64,000 bases of DNA, taken from the NCBI RefSeq assembly GCF_020783335.1, contig NZ_CP086068.1, positions 2,914,001 to 2,978,000 of the forward strand, read 5' to 3'. The notes beneath the pieces were generated by a model, which was not told the DNA's origin, ran no database searches, and worked only from the letters and a program-made list of their open reading frames with translations. Below, in pieces: positions 49,661 through 58,116 of this stretch. The stretch comes from Mucilaginibacter daejeonensis. GTDB lineage: Bacteria; Bacteroidota; Bacteroidia; Sphingobacteriales; Sphingobacteriaceae. A program made the position numbers and the translations under genes. Numbering within the stretch: position 1 is the stretch's first letter; each line of letters starts with the position of its first letter.

Positions 49661-50578
49661 ATGCTCGATATTGTGATAGAAGCCCGCAAGGCAGCCCTGA
49701 ATGAAGCCGTTGCGGTAAAACGTATACTCCCCTTCAGATTACACCGCATGGTGGGCCCCTTCATTTTCATGGATCATGCAGGTCCGTTGGCGCCCGTTAC
49801 GGCTCCGCCTTCATCGTTAGATGTGTTGCCCCATCCGCATATCGGACTTTCGACAGTAAGTTACCTGTTCGGCGGACAAGTGACGCACCGCGACAGCTTG
49901 GGCGTGGAGCAGATCATACGACCGGGTGAGGTGAACTGGATGACGGCTGGCAAGGGCATTGCCCATTCGGAGCGTTTTGAAGACCCATCAGTACTGGCCG
50001 GCGGATTGGAAATGATACAGACCTGGGTGGCACTGCCCGAAAAGGACGAAGAATCGGACCCTACCTTTAACAACTATACCGTTGACCAGCTACCCGTGTT
50101 CACCGATACAGGCGTTTGGATGCGACTGATCGCTGGCGATGCTTATGGCCTACGCAACGATGTCAAAACGCATTCGCCGCTCTTCTACCTCCATGTAGCG
50201 CTTCATCCTGGTGCGCGCTTCGGTTTACCGCACGGCCACACCGAAAGGGCACTATATATCGTGAAAGGCAGCATAGAGGTTTCAGGAGTGACCTATTCAG
50301 CCGGTCAGATGCTGGTTTTTACCAAAGGAGTAGACCCGCTTATTATAGCCAAAAAACACACCACGCTCATGTTATTAGGTGGCGAACCTTTAGGCGAACG
50401 TTACATTTGGTGGAACTTTGTATCATCCCGCAAGGAACGTATCGAGCAGGCGAAGGAGGATTGGAAACAAGGCCGCATTGAACTGCCCCCCAACGATGAT
50501 CAGGAATTTATCCCGTTGCCTGAGGACCGATTCAAGTCGTCATCCTCACAACCACCAAGACCAGAGCCGCTGTCGTAA
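49661..50578 (+). CDS. Pirin family protein
   Basis: A 305-residue bicupin. The N-terminal cupin has FIFMDHAGP, HPHIGLSTVSYLF and MTAGKGIAHSE, which carry the metal-binding His/Glu residues of pirin. The C-terminal cupin shows LPHGHTERALYIVKGSIEV. Some pirins degrade quercetin, others act as regulators, so the role here is open. It starts 89 bp after the DUF2867 gene. Confidence 0.9.
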   Translation: MLDIVIEARKAALNEAVAVKRILPFRLHRMVGPFIFMDHAGPLAPVTAPPSSLDVLPHPHIGLSTVSYLFGGQVTHRDSLGVEQIIRPGEVNWMTAGKGIAHSERFEDPSVLAGGLEMIQTWVALPEKDEESDPTFNNYTVDQLPVFTDTGVWMRLIAGDAYGLRNDVKTHSPLFYLHVALHPGARFGLPHGHTERALYIVKGSIEVSGVTYSAGQMLVFTKGVDPLIIAKKHTTLMLLGGEPLGERYIWWNFVSSRKERIEQAKEDWKQGRIELPPNDDQEFIPLPEDRFKSSSSQPPRPEPLS

Positions 50579-50674
50579 GTAAATAAAGCATCTAATTCTG
50601 ATCTAAATTCATGCGATGGCCGATGGGTCGTGTATGATGGTGGATTTTGCTCATGATAGAAAAGGTTATATAAC

Positions 50675-50708
50675 AGTAAAGCCTCCTGATGGGCAGGAGG
50701 CCTTTACT
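50675..50708. terminator. Bidirectional hairpin between pirin gene and tRNA-like element
   Basis: AGTAAAGCCTCCTG pairs with CAGGAGGCCTTTACT, one bulged base in 14 bp, with a 5-nt loop. It can end both the pirin gene and the minus-strand tRNA-like transcript. Confidence 0.75.
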
Positions 50709-50739
50709 AACCAATTATAAACCTAAATTATGAGAAGAG

Positions 50740-50849
50740 CTGTAGGAGAAGGAGTCGAACCTTCACGGAGTGGTTATGTTTTGCAACGTTTCCCATTATT
50801 CTCCGCCACCGCGACGAGGAGGTGTGTCTGCCTGTTTCACCATCCTACA
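50740..50849 (-). tRNA. Class-II tRNA-like gene (tRNA-Leu-like) with aberrant anticodon arm
   Basis: On the minus strand a perfect 7-bp acceptor stem TGTAGGA/TCCTACA, a D arm GTG-AAACAGGCAGA-CAC with GG, and a canonical T arm GAAGG-TTCGACT-CCTTC are seen. The D arm looks like tRNA-Leu. The anticodon arm CCTCC-TCGTCGC-GGTGG has a T-T mismatch, and the loop has C where U33 should be; the triplet would read GUC. The variable region is 41 nt with a CGGAG/CTCCG stem. No CCA is encoded. It may be a pseudo-tRNA or a tRNA-like RNA with another role. Confidence 0.45.
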
Positions 50850-51011
50850 GGATATTTGTTTTTCTCTTGTTGATACAAATATAGATCAAGCAAGCATTCC
50901 TTGCAAATATTTTATCAAAATAATTTAAAATTTATTGATCCTTCATTATAAAGCCATTTAGATCACCATTACTTAAATATTACACCTCATGATCAGCCGC
51001 TGATCAGCGAT

Positions 51012-51794
51012 CTATTGATCAAAGGTTTTTTGAGCTTCGGTATAGTAGGTCTTTCGCCCTCCTGATTCACCCACAAGTATAGTTTCACCCTTTGGAGTGG
51101 TCTTTTGCTTAGGTCGGTGCACACACAAAAAGTCCCTTACCTCGCCGGTAATGATATCGGGGTCTTTATCAAGGATCTGCTTGATCGCGTTATTTAGGAC
51201 ATTTTTTATGGAGGCATCAAGTTCTTTGATGTATCGATCTGGTATCGTATTCGCCGCCGCGAATGGAGAGATACCAGCATCGTATAAGATCTCGTCAGCA
51301 TAGGCATTGCCGATACCCCTGATCACTTTTTGATCCATCAAGATCACCTTGACCTGCTTCTTACTTTTTTGAAGGGTCTTTTGCCAAAAGGCAACGTCGA
51401 CCGCATCATCTAAGGCGTCAGGCACTTCAGCTTCATCAGGGTCGAGCGTAGGCGTGGCTGCTTTTTGAAAGTCGGTAACGGCCAATCCTTTGTCACCCTC
51501 GAAGAGTAGTTCCAAAATGGTGTGCTTGTGGTCGTTCTGCTTTTCGAACCAGTGCAGCTCACCATGCAACATCAGGTGGAGACCCAAGGAGTGTCCATTG
51601 TTAAGGTCGAACCGCAATTGCTTACCGGTACGCACCACACGGTTTAGCTTACTTCCTTCCAGCGCGTTGGCCAATTCCGTTGAACTTATGTTCAGCTTTT
51701 TGGAAACTGATACGCTCACTTTCACCAATTCCTTGTTCTTTAAAACCTTGGTGAGGTTACGGCTGAATACTTCGAGGTCGGGTAGTTCGGGCAT
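51012..51794 (-). CDS. Fpg/Nei-family DNA glycosylase lacking the zinc finger cysteines
   Basis: A 260-residue base-excision repair enzyme. The mature start MPELPDLEVF gives the catalytic Pro2 and Glu3, with a conserved Lys in RTGKQLRFDL. The H2TH region is GIGNAYADEILYDAGI. The end, where Fpg has a four-Cys zinc finger, reads DFLCVHRPKQKTTPKG and GGRKTYYTEAQKTF with only one Cys, so it is a zinc-less finger with the Arg kept. The open frame runs further upstream, but the protein must begin at Met-Pro-Glu. Confidence 0.88.
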   Translation of the reverse strand: MPELPDLEVFSRNLTKVLKNKELVKVSVSVSKKLNISSTELANALEGSKLNRVVRTGKQLRFDLNNGHSLGLHLMLHGELHWFEKQNDHKHTILELLFEGDKGLAVTDFQKAATPTLDPDEAEVPDALDDAVDVAFWQKTLQKSKKQVKVILMDQKVIRGIGNAYADEILYDAGISPFAAANTIPDRYIKELDASIKNVLNNAIKQILDKDPDIITGEVRDFLCVHRPKQKTTPKGETILVGESGGRKTYYTEAQKTFDQ

Positions 51795-51813
51795 AAAGGT
51801 ACAACCCGGTGGG

Positions 51814-52053
51814 TCATTCTTTGTTGCGGATGCGATTGAAAGATCTTTTGAGCAGGTGGCGTATGCGGTGACGCATCTCGATCGGGCAGTCATCCTCAAA
51901 TACCAATTTAGGCATGATGCTGCGTGTGGCGCTTACCACCGGAAATGATGGGTGCTGTACCTTAAAGTACTCTGCATAGTTGTGCCGCTCTTTCGTGCTC
52001 GCATCTTTTATTAGCTCTGCAAAATGCGACAGCCTTTCATAAAATGCATTCAT
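51814..52053 (-). CDS. Hypothetical protein (79 aa)
   Basis: A small basic protein (MNAFYERLSHFAELIKD... ending HLLKRSFNRIRNKE) with no signal or membrane segment and no recognised family. It is 19 bp before the glycosylase start on the same strand and may be co-transcribed. Coding is supported by position and amino-acid make-up only. Confidence 0.55.
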   Translation of the reverse strand: MNAFYERLSHFAELIKDASTKERHNYAEYFKVQHPSFPVVSATRSIMPKLVFEDDCPIEMRHRIRHLLKRSFNRIRNKE

Positions 52054-52567
52054 ATCTTACTCACATTATATACCTGAATATCAGCAATATCCAAGCCATT
52101 AAACTATAATGAAAAAAGATCTTACACACAAGTTATCAACGAATTTTGAGACGTTATCCACATAACGTACTGTATCATAACATGCTATAGCCTACGTGAT
52201 ATAGTGCTTTAGCAGGTAGGGAACTCAGATGTGATGGTTATGAGCGTTAAGAATGAGTTAGGTTATCCACATTTAGTATAGCTTAATTAGTATGCATGTT
52301 GGTGGATTCGCAGTAAATAGAATCACCATATTTTGAGTATCACAACTTACCTTTCATAGAGACTAGCCTGTTAAAAGCTTACTTACATGATACTTCAGCA
52401 ATATTCCCGGAAACTTCTTTATTGTAAAAGCCATCAACATGACTCGGTGACCGCAATCGTTGCCATTTTCATAATATACCAGCCCGATCGATAAAAAACT
52501 TTAACCACAGTGCAAACATTTATCGTGATAACAGGTTAGGCAAAAAGAAACAAAAACCAATATCATT
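52054..52567. other. 514-bp intergenic region with DnaA boxes
   Basis: Two perfect TTATCCACA boxes lie at 52154-52162 and 52263-52271, and a related TTATCAACG at 52133-52141. The rest shows no gene or hairpin of note. It separates the minus-strand 79-aa gene from the plus-strand 77-aa gene. Confidence 0.6.
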
Positions 52568-52801
52568 ATGGCTAAGGCTAAAGACACTAAAGCAGACTCA
52601 GGTTCGATCACCGCTTACTCGGTGAAGACCAAGACCAAGAACGTTCCGATGGTAGATCCGGTGATCGACGTTAAATCGGGCCGCTACATAGCTACCGGTA
52701 AAGATAGCGACGGCAACAAGATGGCAGCGATCATGAGCAAAGCCACAGCTGAAGAACATATCAAAAAAGGCAACGCTAAAAAAGGTTCAGGCTGGAGTTA
52801 A
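52568..52801 (+). CDS. Small conserved-type hypothetical protein (77 aa)
   Basis: A hydrophilic protein beginning MAKAKDTKADSG with a central VKSGRYIATGKDSDGNKM and a C-terminal SKATAEEHIKKGNAKKG. It has no signal peptide. I recall such small proteins in Sphingobacteriaceae but cannot name the family. A terminator follows within 10 bp. Confidence 0.65.
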   Translation: MAKAKDTKADSGSITAYSVKTKTKNVPMVDPVIDVKSGRYIATGKDSDGNKMAAIMSKATAEEHIKKGNAKKGSGWS

Positions 52802-52808
52802 AACATAC

Positions 52809-52836
52809 AAACCCCGAGGATGAGTTCCCGGGGTTT
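52809..52836. terminator. Bidirectional terminator
   Basis: AAACCCCG/CGGGGTTT with a 12-nt loop between the 77-aa gene and the convergent mutS. Confidence 0.8.
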
Positions 52837-52866
52837 GTTGTTTATAGATTCTTTTACATCTTTTGA

Positions 52867-55476
52867 TCAGCTCTTGATCAGGCGCTGTATCTCGTCCAGC
52901 TTCATTAACGCTTCCACCGGGGTCAGCGTATTCACATCAAGGTTATTCAGCATATCCCTTATCTTCACTAATACTGGATCATCTATCGAGAACATTTGCA
53001 GCTGCATAGCCTGCTTTTGAACCTTTTTGATACTCTCCTTGATATCCTCCCCACCCGTCCGTTCGGCTTCCAGCTTCTTCAATATCTCGTTGGCGCGCGC
53101 CAGCACCTTTGGTGGCATACCGGCCAGTTTAGCTACGTGTATACCAAAGCTATGCTCGCTTCCACCTGGCACCAGCTTGCGTAAAAAGATGATCTGGTTA
53201 CCGATCTCTTTCACCGTCACGTTGAAGTTCTTGACCCGCGGGAACATGTTGGTCAGCTCGTTCAACTCGTGGTAGTGTGTAGCAAAAAGTGTTTTAGCGC
53301 GCGATGATTGATGGTTGTGCAGGAACTCCGCGATAGCCCAGGCGATAGATATACCATCATACGTACTGGTACCGCGGCCGATCTCGTCCAGTAGGATCAG
53401 GCTTCGGTTGCTTAGATTGTTCAAGATGCTAGCCGTCTCGTTCATCTCCACCATAAAGGTCGACTCTCCTGATGAGAGATTGTCTGACGCGCCCACACGT
53501 GTGAATATCTTATCTACCAAACCGATCTGCGCGTGTTTGGCTGGTACGAAGCAGCCCATCTGTGCCATGAGCACGATCAGTCCAGTCTGTCTTAACAAGG
53601 CCGATTTACCCGCCATGTTGGGACCGGTGATGATGATCACTTGCTGGCTTTCGGGGTCTAGGTGCACGTCGTTGGTGATGTACTCCTCTCCCACCGGCAG
53701 GTTCTTCTCGATCACCGGGTGACGGCCACCCTTGATGTCTATGACCAGGCCATCGTTCATCTGTGGCTTGACATAGTAGTTCTTGATGGCTATCGTGGCA
53801 AAGTTCAGCAGCACATCCAAACGGGCCACCAATTGCGCATTGAGCTGTATCGGTTTAATGTATTCGGCCAGTGAGTATAGCAGGTCGTTATATAGCTGGG
53901 TCTCCAGCGCCAGGATCTTTTCCTCAGCGCCTAATATCTGCTCTTCGTATTCTTTAAGTTCAGGGGTGATGTATCGCTCGGCGTTCACCAGCGTTTGCTT
54001 GCGTATCCAATCGGTAGGCACCTTATCCCGGTGAGCATGAGTAACTTCCAGGTAATAACCAAAAACGTTGTTAAAGGCCACTTTGAGTGACGGTATGCCT
54101 GTCTGTTCGGCCTCGCGCTTTTGTATCTCCAGTAAGTAACCTTTTCCCCCGAAAGCGATCTTGCGCAGGCGGTCAAGTTCCTCGTGTATACCATCGGCCA
54201 TCACGCCGCCTTTTACCAATTGGACGGGCGGCTCGGGGTTAAGCTCCTGCCCTATCTTATCGCAAATATGGTCGCAAGGATTCAACTGATTCCCTATGGC
54301 CAGTAAAGCTTCGTTGCCTGATGCCGAACAGAAGTTGCGGATGCTGGCGATAGCTACCAAGGCCTTGCGCAGCTGGCATACCTCGCGCGGGTTGGCCTTT
54401 TGCAAACCGATCTTGCTGATCAATCGCTCCAGATCGCCCACCTGGCGTATGCAGGCCTGCATCTCATTGCGCAGGTCTTCATGCTCGATCAGGTGCTCAA
54501 CCACGTTCAGGCGATCATTGATGGGCTTTAACCCCTTCAACGGCATTACGATCCAGCGCCTGAGCAAACGGGCACCCATAGGCGAGCAAGTATGGTCCAG
54601 CACGTCTACAAGTGTAAGCGCGTTCTCATTAGATGAGCCGATCAGCTCCAGATTACGTACGCTGAAGCGGTCGAGCCACAGGTAGCGGTCCTCCTCTATA
54701 CGACTGATAGCGCTGATATGCTGGAGGTTGCGGTGCTCGGTCTCGTTCAGGTAGTGGATGGCCACCCCTGCTGCGGTGATGCCAAGGTTTAGCTTCTCGA
54801 TACCAAATCCTTTGAGCGACTTAACACCAAAGTGCTTGGTCAGCGTCTCGTAGGCGTAATCGCCGCTGTACGGCCACTCATCCAAAGCATAAGTGTAATA
54901 GCGGTCGCCAAAACGTTCGTGTATATCCTTACGGCAGCTTTTAGGGTAAATGACCTCACTCGGGCTAAAGGCCTGCAACAGCTTGTCAATATGATCGGCA
55001 TTGCCCTGAGCGGTGAGGAATTCCCCCGTGGAGATATCGATAAAGGCCACGCCGATACTGTTCTTTTCGAGGTACAGCGAGGCCAGATAGTTATTACTTT
55101 TTTGCTGGAGGATATTATCGCTAACGGCCACGCCAGGGGTCACCAGTTCGGTAACGCCACGTTTAACGATGGTCTTGGTCATTTTGGGATCTTCCAGCTG
55201 ATCACAAATGGCCACCCGCTGACCGGCACGCACCAGTTTAGGCAGGTAGGTCTCGAGGGAATGATGCGGGAAACCGGCCAACTCGATGTGCGTGGCAGCA
55301 CCATTGGCCCTTTTGGTGAGTACGATACCCAATATACCGGCGGCCTTTACGGCATCTTCGCCAAAGGTCTCGTAAAAATCGCCCACCCTGAACAGTAATA
55401 AAGCGCCCGGATATTTGGCCTTTATCTGGTTGTACTGCTGCATCAGCGGCGTTTCTTTGGTTGCGGTCTTGCCCAA
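52867..55476 (-). CDS. mutS: DNA mismatch repair protein MutS
   Basis: An 869-residue mismatch sensor. Domain I has LLLFRVGDFYETFGEDA near the N-terminus with the Phe-x-Glu mismatch-binding motif (F-Y-E). The ATPase has GPNMAGKSALLRQ, a signature DEIGRGTSTYDG and FATHYHEL. The start is judged to be TTG at 55476: the Shine-Dalgarno GGAG lies 5 nt upstream, and the peptide GKTATKETPLMQQYN matches the usual N-terminus. The in-frame ATG before ETPLM... would cut conserved residues, and upstream residues to 55575 look non-homologous. Confidence 0.93.
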   Translation of the reverse strand: MGKTATKETPLMQQYNQIKAKYPGALLLFRVGDFYETFGEDAVKAAGILGIVLTKRANGAATHIELAGFPHHSLETYLPKLVRAGQRVAICDQLEDPKMTKTIVKRGVTELVTPGVAVSDNILQQKSNNYLASLYLEKNSIGVAFIDISTGEFLTAQGNADHIDKLLQAFSPSEVIYPKSCRKDIHERFGDRYYTYALDEWPYSGDYAYETLTKHFGVKSLKGFGIEKLNLGITAAGVAIHYLNETEHRNLQHISAISRIEEDRYLWLDRFSVRNLELIGSSNENALTLVDVLDHTCSPMGARLLRRWIVMPLKGLKPINDRLNVVEHLIEHEDLRNEMQACIRQVGDLERLISKIGLQKANPREVCQLRKALVAIASIRNFCSASGNEALLAIGNQLNPCDHICDKIGQELNPEPPVQLVKGGVMADGIHEELDRLRKIAFGGKGYLLEIQKREAEQTGIPSLKVAFNNVFGYYLEVTHAHRDKVPTDWIRKQTLVNAERYITPELKEYEEQILGAEEKILALETQLYNDLLYSLAEYIKPIQLNAQLVARLDVLLNFATIAIKNYYVKPQMNDGLVIDIKGGRHPVIEKNLPVGEEYITNDVHLDPESQQVIIITGPNMAGKSALLRQTGLIVLMAQMGCFVPAKHAQIGLVDKIFTRVGASDNLSSGESTFMVEMNETASILNNLSNRSLILLDEIGRGTSTYDGISIAWAIAEFLHNHQSSRAKTLFATHYHELNELTNMFPRVKNFNVTVKEIGNQIIFLRKLVPGGSEHSFGIHVAKLAGMPPKVLARANEILKKLEAERTGGEDIKESIKKVQKQAMQLQMFSIDDPVLVKIRDMLNNLDVNTLTPVEALMKLDEIQRLIKS

Positions 55477-55679
55477 GCGTTCTCCGTTTCTTAAATAAAA
55501 GGTAAAAATACTGCTTTGCAATAGATGTACAGGCCGGTGTGGAAAATTTAGTAAGCGTTGTGGAGAGTGGCCCATAGCCGGCCTTCGTTTCGCCTACCTG
55601 ACCATTACGATATTCGTAATGGAGCGCCGCTTGCTAACCTTAGTGGGCGCAATGCGACAGCTGAGCACACCATGCCGGT

Positions 55680-55820
55680 GTTACATTTGGATGTTACAGC
55701 GTTACATATGGTGTTACATTTCGCTTTTTGTATGCTTTTTCTGGAAAAAGTTGAGTTTTTACGAGTTTCGCAATGATCAAAAGTGGGGAAAGTTGGGGAA
55801 TTTTGTTACAGCGATGTAAC
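55680..55820. repeat. GTTACA repeat cluster upstream of mutS
   Basis: GTTACA occurs at 55680, 55693, 55701, 55713 and 55805, and TGTAAC at 55815-55820. The last two form GTTACA-GCGA-TGTAAC. They could be sites of a repressor or just a simple repeat. Confidence 0.45.
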
Positions 55821-55863
55821 AGATCTCAGTACACGAAGTAGCTCCGCTCACCATGTTATCTCC

Positions 55864-55945
55864 CCCGTCATGGCGAGGCACGAAGCCATCTCTGCGGAGG
55901 ACAAGTAACTAACCGACCCGTCACGCCGAGGTATCTCGGCATCTC
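55864..55945. repeat. Two REP-like palindromic units
   Basis: Units at 55864-55892 and 55917-55945 share CCCGTCA...CGAGG...CATCTC over 29 bp. Each can fold (ATGGC/GCCAT in the first, GCCGAG/CTCGGC in the second), so the stem is kept while bases differ. Similar short repeats are known between genes of many Bacteroidota. Confidence 0.55.
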
Positions 55946-56216
55946 ATCAGAAAGGTAGCAAGCCACACAAGCAATACCAGATCGCTGGTGCTCATTCGTT
56001 GATATTCCTATAGCTACAAAAGAACTAACAAAGCCAAGTCAGGACTACGCCGTTGTTAACAATATTCGGTTCGTATGGTCAACTTTTCGCTTCAAGAAAC
56101 ACACCCCTGCCCCTCTCAAGAGGGGAATTAAGACGCCCGACTTAAGCTTTTGCTACTTTTATTCAAGACAAAAAAAATAAAAGGGCCTCCGTGATCCAGA
56201 AGCGGCAACAAAGTGA

Positions 56217-57320
56217 TCAGTTCTTCAACCCGATCTTATGGTTTGTATAATCCGTCAAGAACTCATTATCGGTAAAGAAATTTAGGCTCATGATGGTGCG
56301 GTAGTCACCGGTGATGTTGGGGTTTTGGATCTGGGTCAAATTACCGGCACTGGTGGTGGTGTAGGTGTACGTGAAGCCCTGGTTGGTGGTGATCTTTACG
56401 GTAGAGCCTGCCGGTAGTTTACCTAAGGCATTGGTCTCTTTGGGATTCTCGATCACGTGGACCGATGGCGTACCGGTATCGAACAAGATATTGCCGGTCG
56501 TGCTGGTATTGTTATAAGTGATGGTAGCCGGTATGTTGGGCGAGTAACCGCCTATCGTATAACGGGTAAGCGGGTGCATCACAAATCCTGCGGAGTTCAG
56601 GTCATTCTGCAATAAGCCCACCGTAAGCAGACCTGATACAAATGCACCATTAGTGGTAAAGCTGGTGGTGTTCAGCTTGGCCAGTTTGAAGCCGCTGGTC
56701 ACGCCCGAAGGCATGGTCAGTCCATTGAGCGGACTTTGGATCTGGGCATAAGTGTAACCAGTGCTCGGGCCAACACCAAAAACATCGGCCGAGTGGGCGG
56801 CGAACTGTTTACCGTTACCATCTACTACCTTGTAGTATAAAAAGAACGCGATCCGCTTGGTGGTCAGGCTACCGGTCGAGTTGCCCATGGTAACGGTGGC
56901 GTACGCCAGGTTGCCGTATTCTTTGGTGCTGCTGGTGGCATCGCCATAACTCATCACCGCTGTTTTATTGGTCACCGTGATGCCGTTCACCACTACCGAG
57001 TCGGTGGGCACGGTGATGCCGTTGGCAGTGATCATGCTGGCCGGCAGTATGCCGTTCGCATCGATCGTCATGCCCGACGAGCCGGTATCAAATATACCGA
57101 AGTAGCTCACCGTTTGGTCGCCCAGTTTAGTGATCGGGATAAAGATGCGTTTATTAGTGCCATCGGTATACTGATAAAGCCCCAAAGTAGCCAACGGAGT
57201 GGGCGCCGGTGTCGACGGCGTGGTATTGTTGTCCTTTTTACATGAGGTGAAAGCCATGGCGGTCACGATCACTAATCCTACCCAACTGATGCTTTTTACG
57301 TAACGGTCTATAATGTTCAT
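56217..57320 (-). CDS. Pepsin-like bilobal aspartic protease lipoprotein
   Basis: A 367-residue lipoprotein: lipobox AFTSC at Cys27, then a Thr/Pro linker. Two catalytic motifs are present: FGIFDTGSSGMTI with Asp78 and GNILFDTGTPSVHVI with Asp281. Between them VMSYGDATSS looks like the pepsin flap with its Tyr (Tyr125), and ADVFGVGP resembles the DGILGL strand. Order and the 203-residue spacing fit the two-lobe A1 (pepsin) fold. Only a few bacterial relatives are known. Whether it cuts proteins is untested; it faces the periplasm or the cell surface. Confidence 0.75.
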   Translation of the reverse strand: MNIIDRYVKSISWVGLVIVTAMAFTSCKKDNNTTPSTPAPTPLATLGLYQYTDGTNKRIFIPITKLGDQTVSYFGIFDTGSSGMTIDANGILPASMITANGITVPTDSVVVNGITVTNKTAVMSYGDATSSTKEYGNLAYATVTMGNSTGSLTTKRIAFFLYYKVVDGNGKQFAAHSADVFGVGPSTGYTYAQIQSPLNGLTMPSGVTSGFKLAKLNTTSFTTNGAFVSGLLTVGLLQNDLNSAGFVMHPLTRYTIGGYSPNIPATITYNNTSTTGNILFDTGTPSVHVIENPKETNALGKLPAGSTVKITTNQGFTYTYTTTSAGNLTQIQNPNITGDYRTIMSLNFFTDNEFLTDYTNHKIGLKN

Positions 57321-57528
57321 GTATGGTGTGTATGGTACCTTGATGTGCTATACGTAAGGCGGTTATCTTAAGATGTTACCGCTGCCGTTTTTTACGAACT
57401 GTTGATAATTGTTGGAACAGCTTTCGAACCTTAAAGTTAGCGAACGGATACTAAATTATAAGTAAGAATAGATGAACGCCGGAAAAGTGTCGCTTAAACA
57501 ACTGTTAAGTGCCAAGTTACAAAACAAA

Positions 57529-57559
57529 AAAGCGCTCCGTGAAGGTCATGGAGCGCTTT
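57529..57559. terminator. Terminator of the PH-domain gene
   Basis: AAAGCGCTCC/GGAGCGCTTT with an 11-nt loop, just after the PH-domain gene on the minus strand. Confidence 0.8.
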
Positions 57560-57577
57560 AATATGATACTGGAGATG

Positions 57578-57955
57578 TTACAGTACGTGCTGCGCCAAGA
57601 TCCTTTGCAGATCGTAAACGTTCACTTGTTTGTTGAACTTTTTGCGAATGCTGGGCACGGTCTCGCTCGATATCCAGATCTTGAGTTCGGCATCCAGTTC
57701 GAAGTGGCCGGCGGTCTCCACGCTGAAACGGGTGATGCTTTTGTAGGCTACCGACAGGTATTCGACCTTGCTGCCGGTGATACCCTGCTTATCTACCAGG
57801 ATCAAGCGTTTGTTGGTGAAGATAAATACGTCGCGGATCAGTTTAAAACCGATCTCGATGGTCTCGCCCTCCGCAAAAAGGTTACCATAGTCTTTGGTGA
57901 TCTCGGCAGGGTCGGCAATGCCGGCGTTGCCCAATAGTTTAGAGAAGATACTCAT
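57578..57955 (-). CDS. PH-domain protein (bPH_1 type)
   Basis: A 125-residue protein with no signal peptide. The pattern FKLIRDVFIFTNKRLILVDKQG...KVEYLSVAYKSITRFSVE is that of bacterial pleckstrin-homology domains, which bind membranes or partner proteins. The C-terminal amphipathic helix completes the PH fold. It stands alone; function unknown. Confidence 0.85.
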   Translation of the reverse strand: MSIFSKLLGNAGIADPAEITKDYGNLFAEGETIEIGFKLIRDVFIFTNKRLILVDKQGITGSKVEYLSVAYKSITRFSVETAGHFELDAELKIWISSETVPSIRKKFNKQVNVYDLQRILAQHVL

Positions 57956-58116
57956 AATAGTGGTTCGTGTTGATATAAGCGTCTAAGTTATATTATTCTA
58001 AGTACTGCGCCAATATCTTCGCGCATAATAATACTGAACACTAAGCCGTCCAAGGATCCACCACAAAGCCAGTGGCATAAGTCCTCCCGAACGATATTAT
58101 GTATATCTTTAAGCCC

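Larger units (their letters stand above)
55477..56216. other. Long intergenic region upstream of mutS
   Basis: No gene was found in about 740 bp. It holds a cluster of GTTACA repeats (55680-55820), two REP-like hairpin units (55864-55945) and a palindrome CCCCTCT/AGAGGGG at 56110-56125. Confidence 0.55.

Noticed and set aside
50740..50849. tmRNA tRNA-like domain
   Set aside because: A complete D arm and an acceptor 5' strand lie within 110 nt, and no tag-coding region is present.
57509..57937. 142-residue plus-strand open frame opposite the PH-domain gene
   Set aside because: It is an exact antisense shadow; the minus-strand frame has a clear PH-domain pattern and its own terminator.
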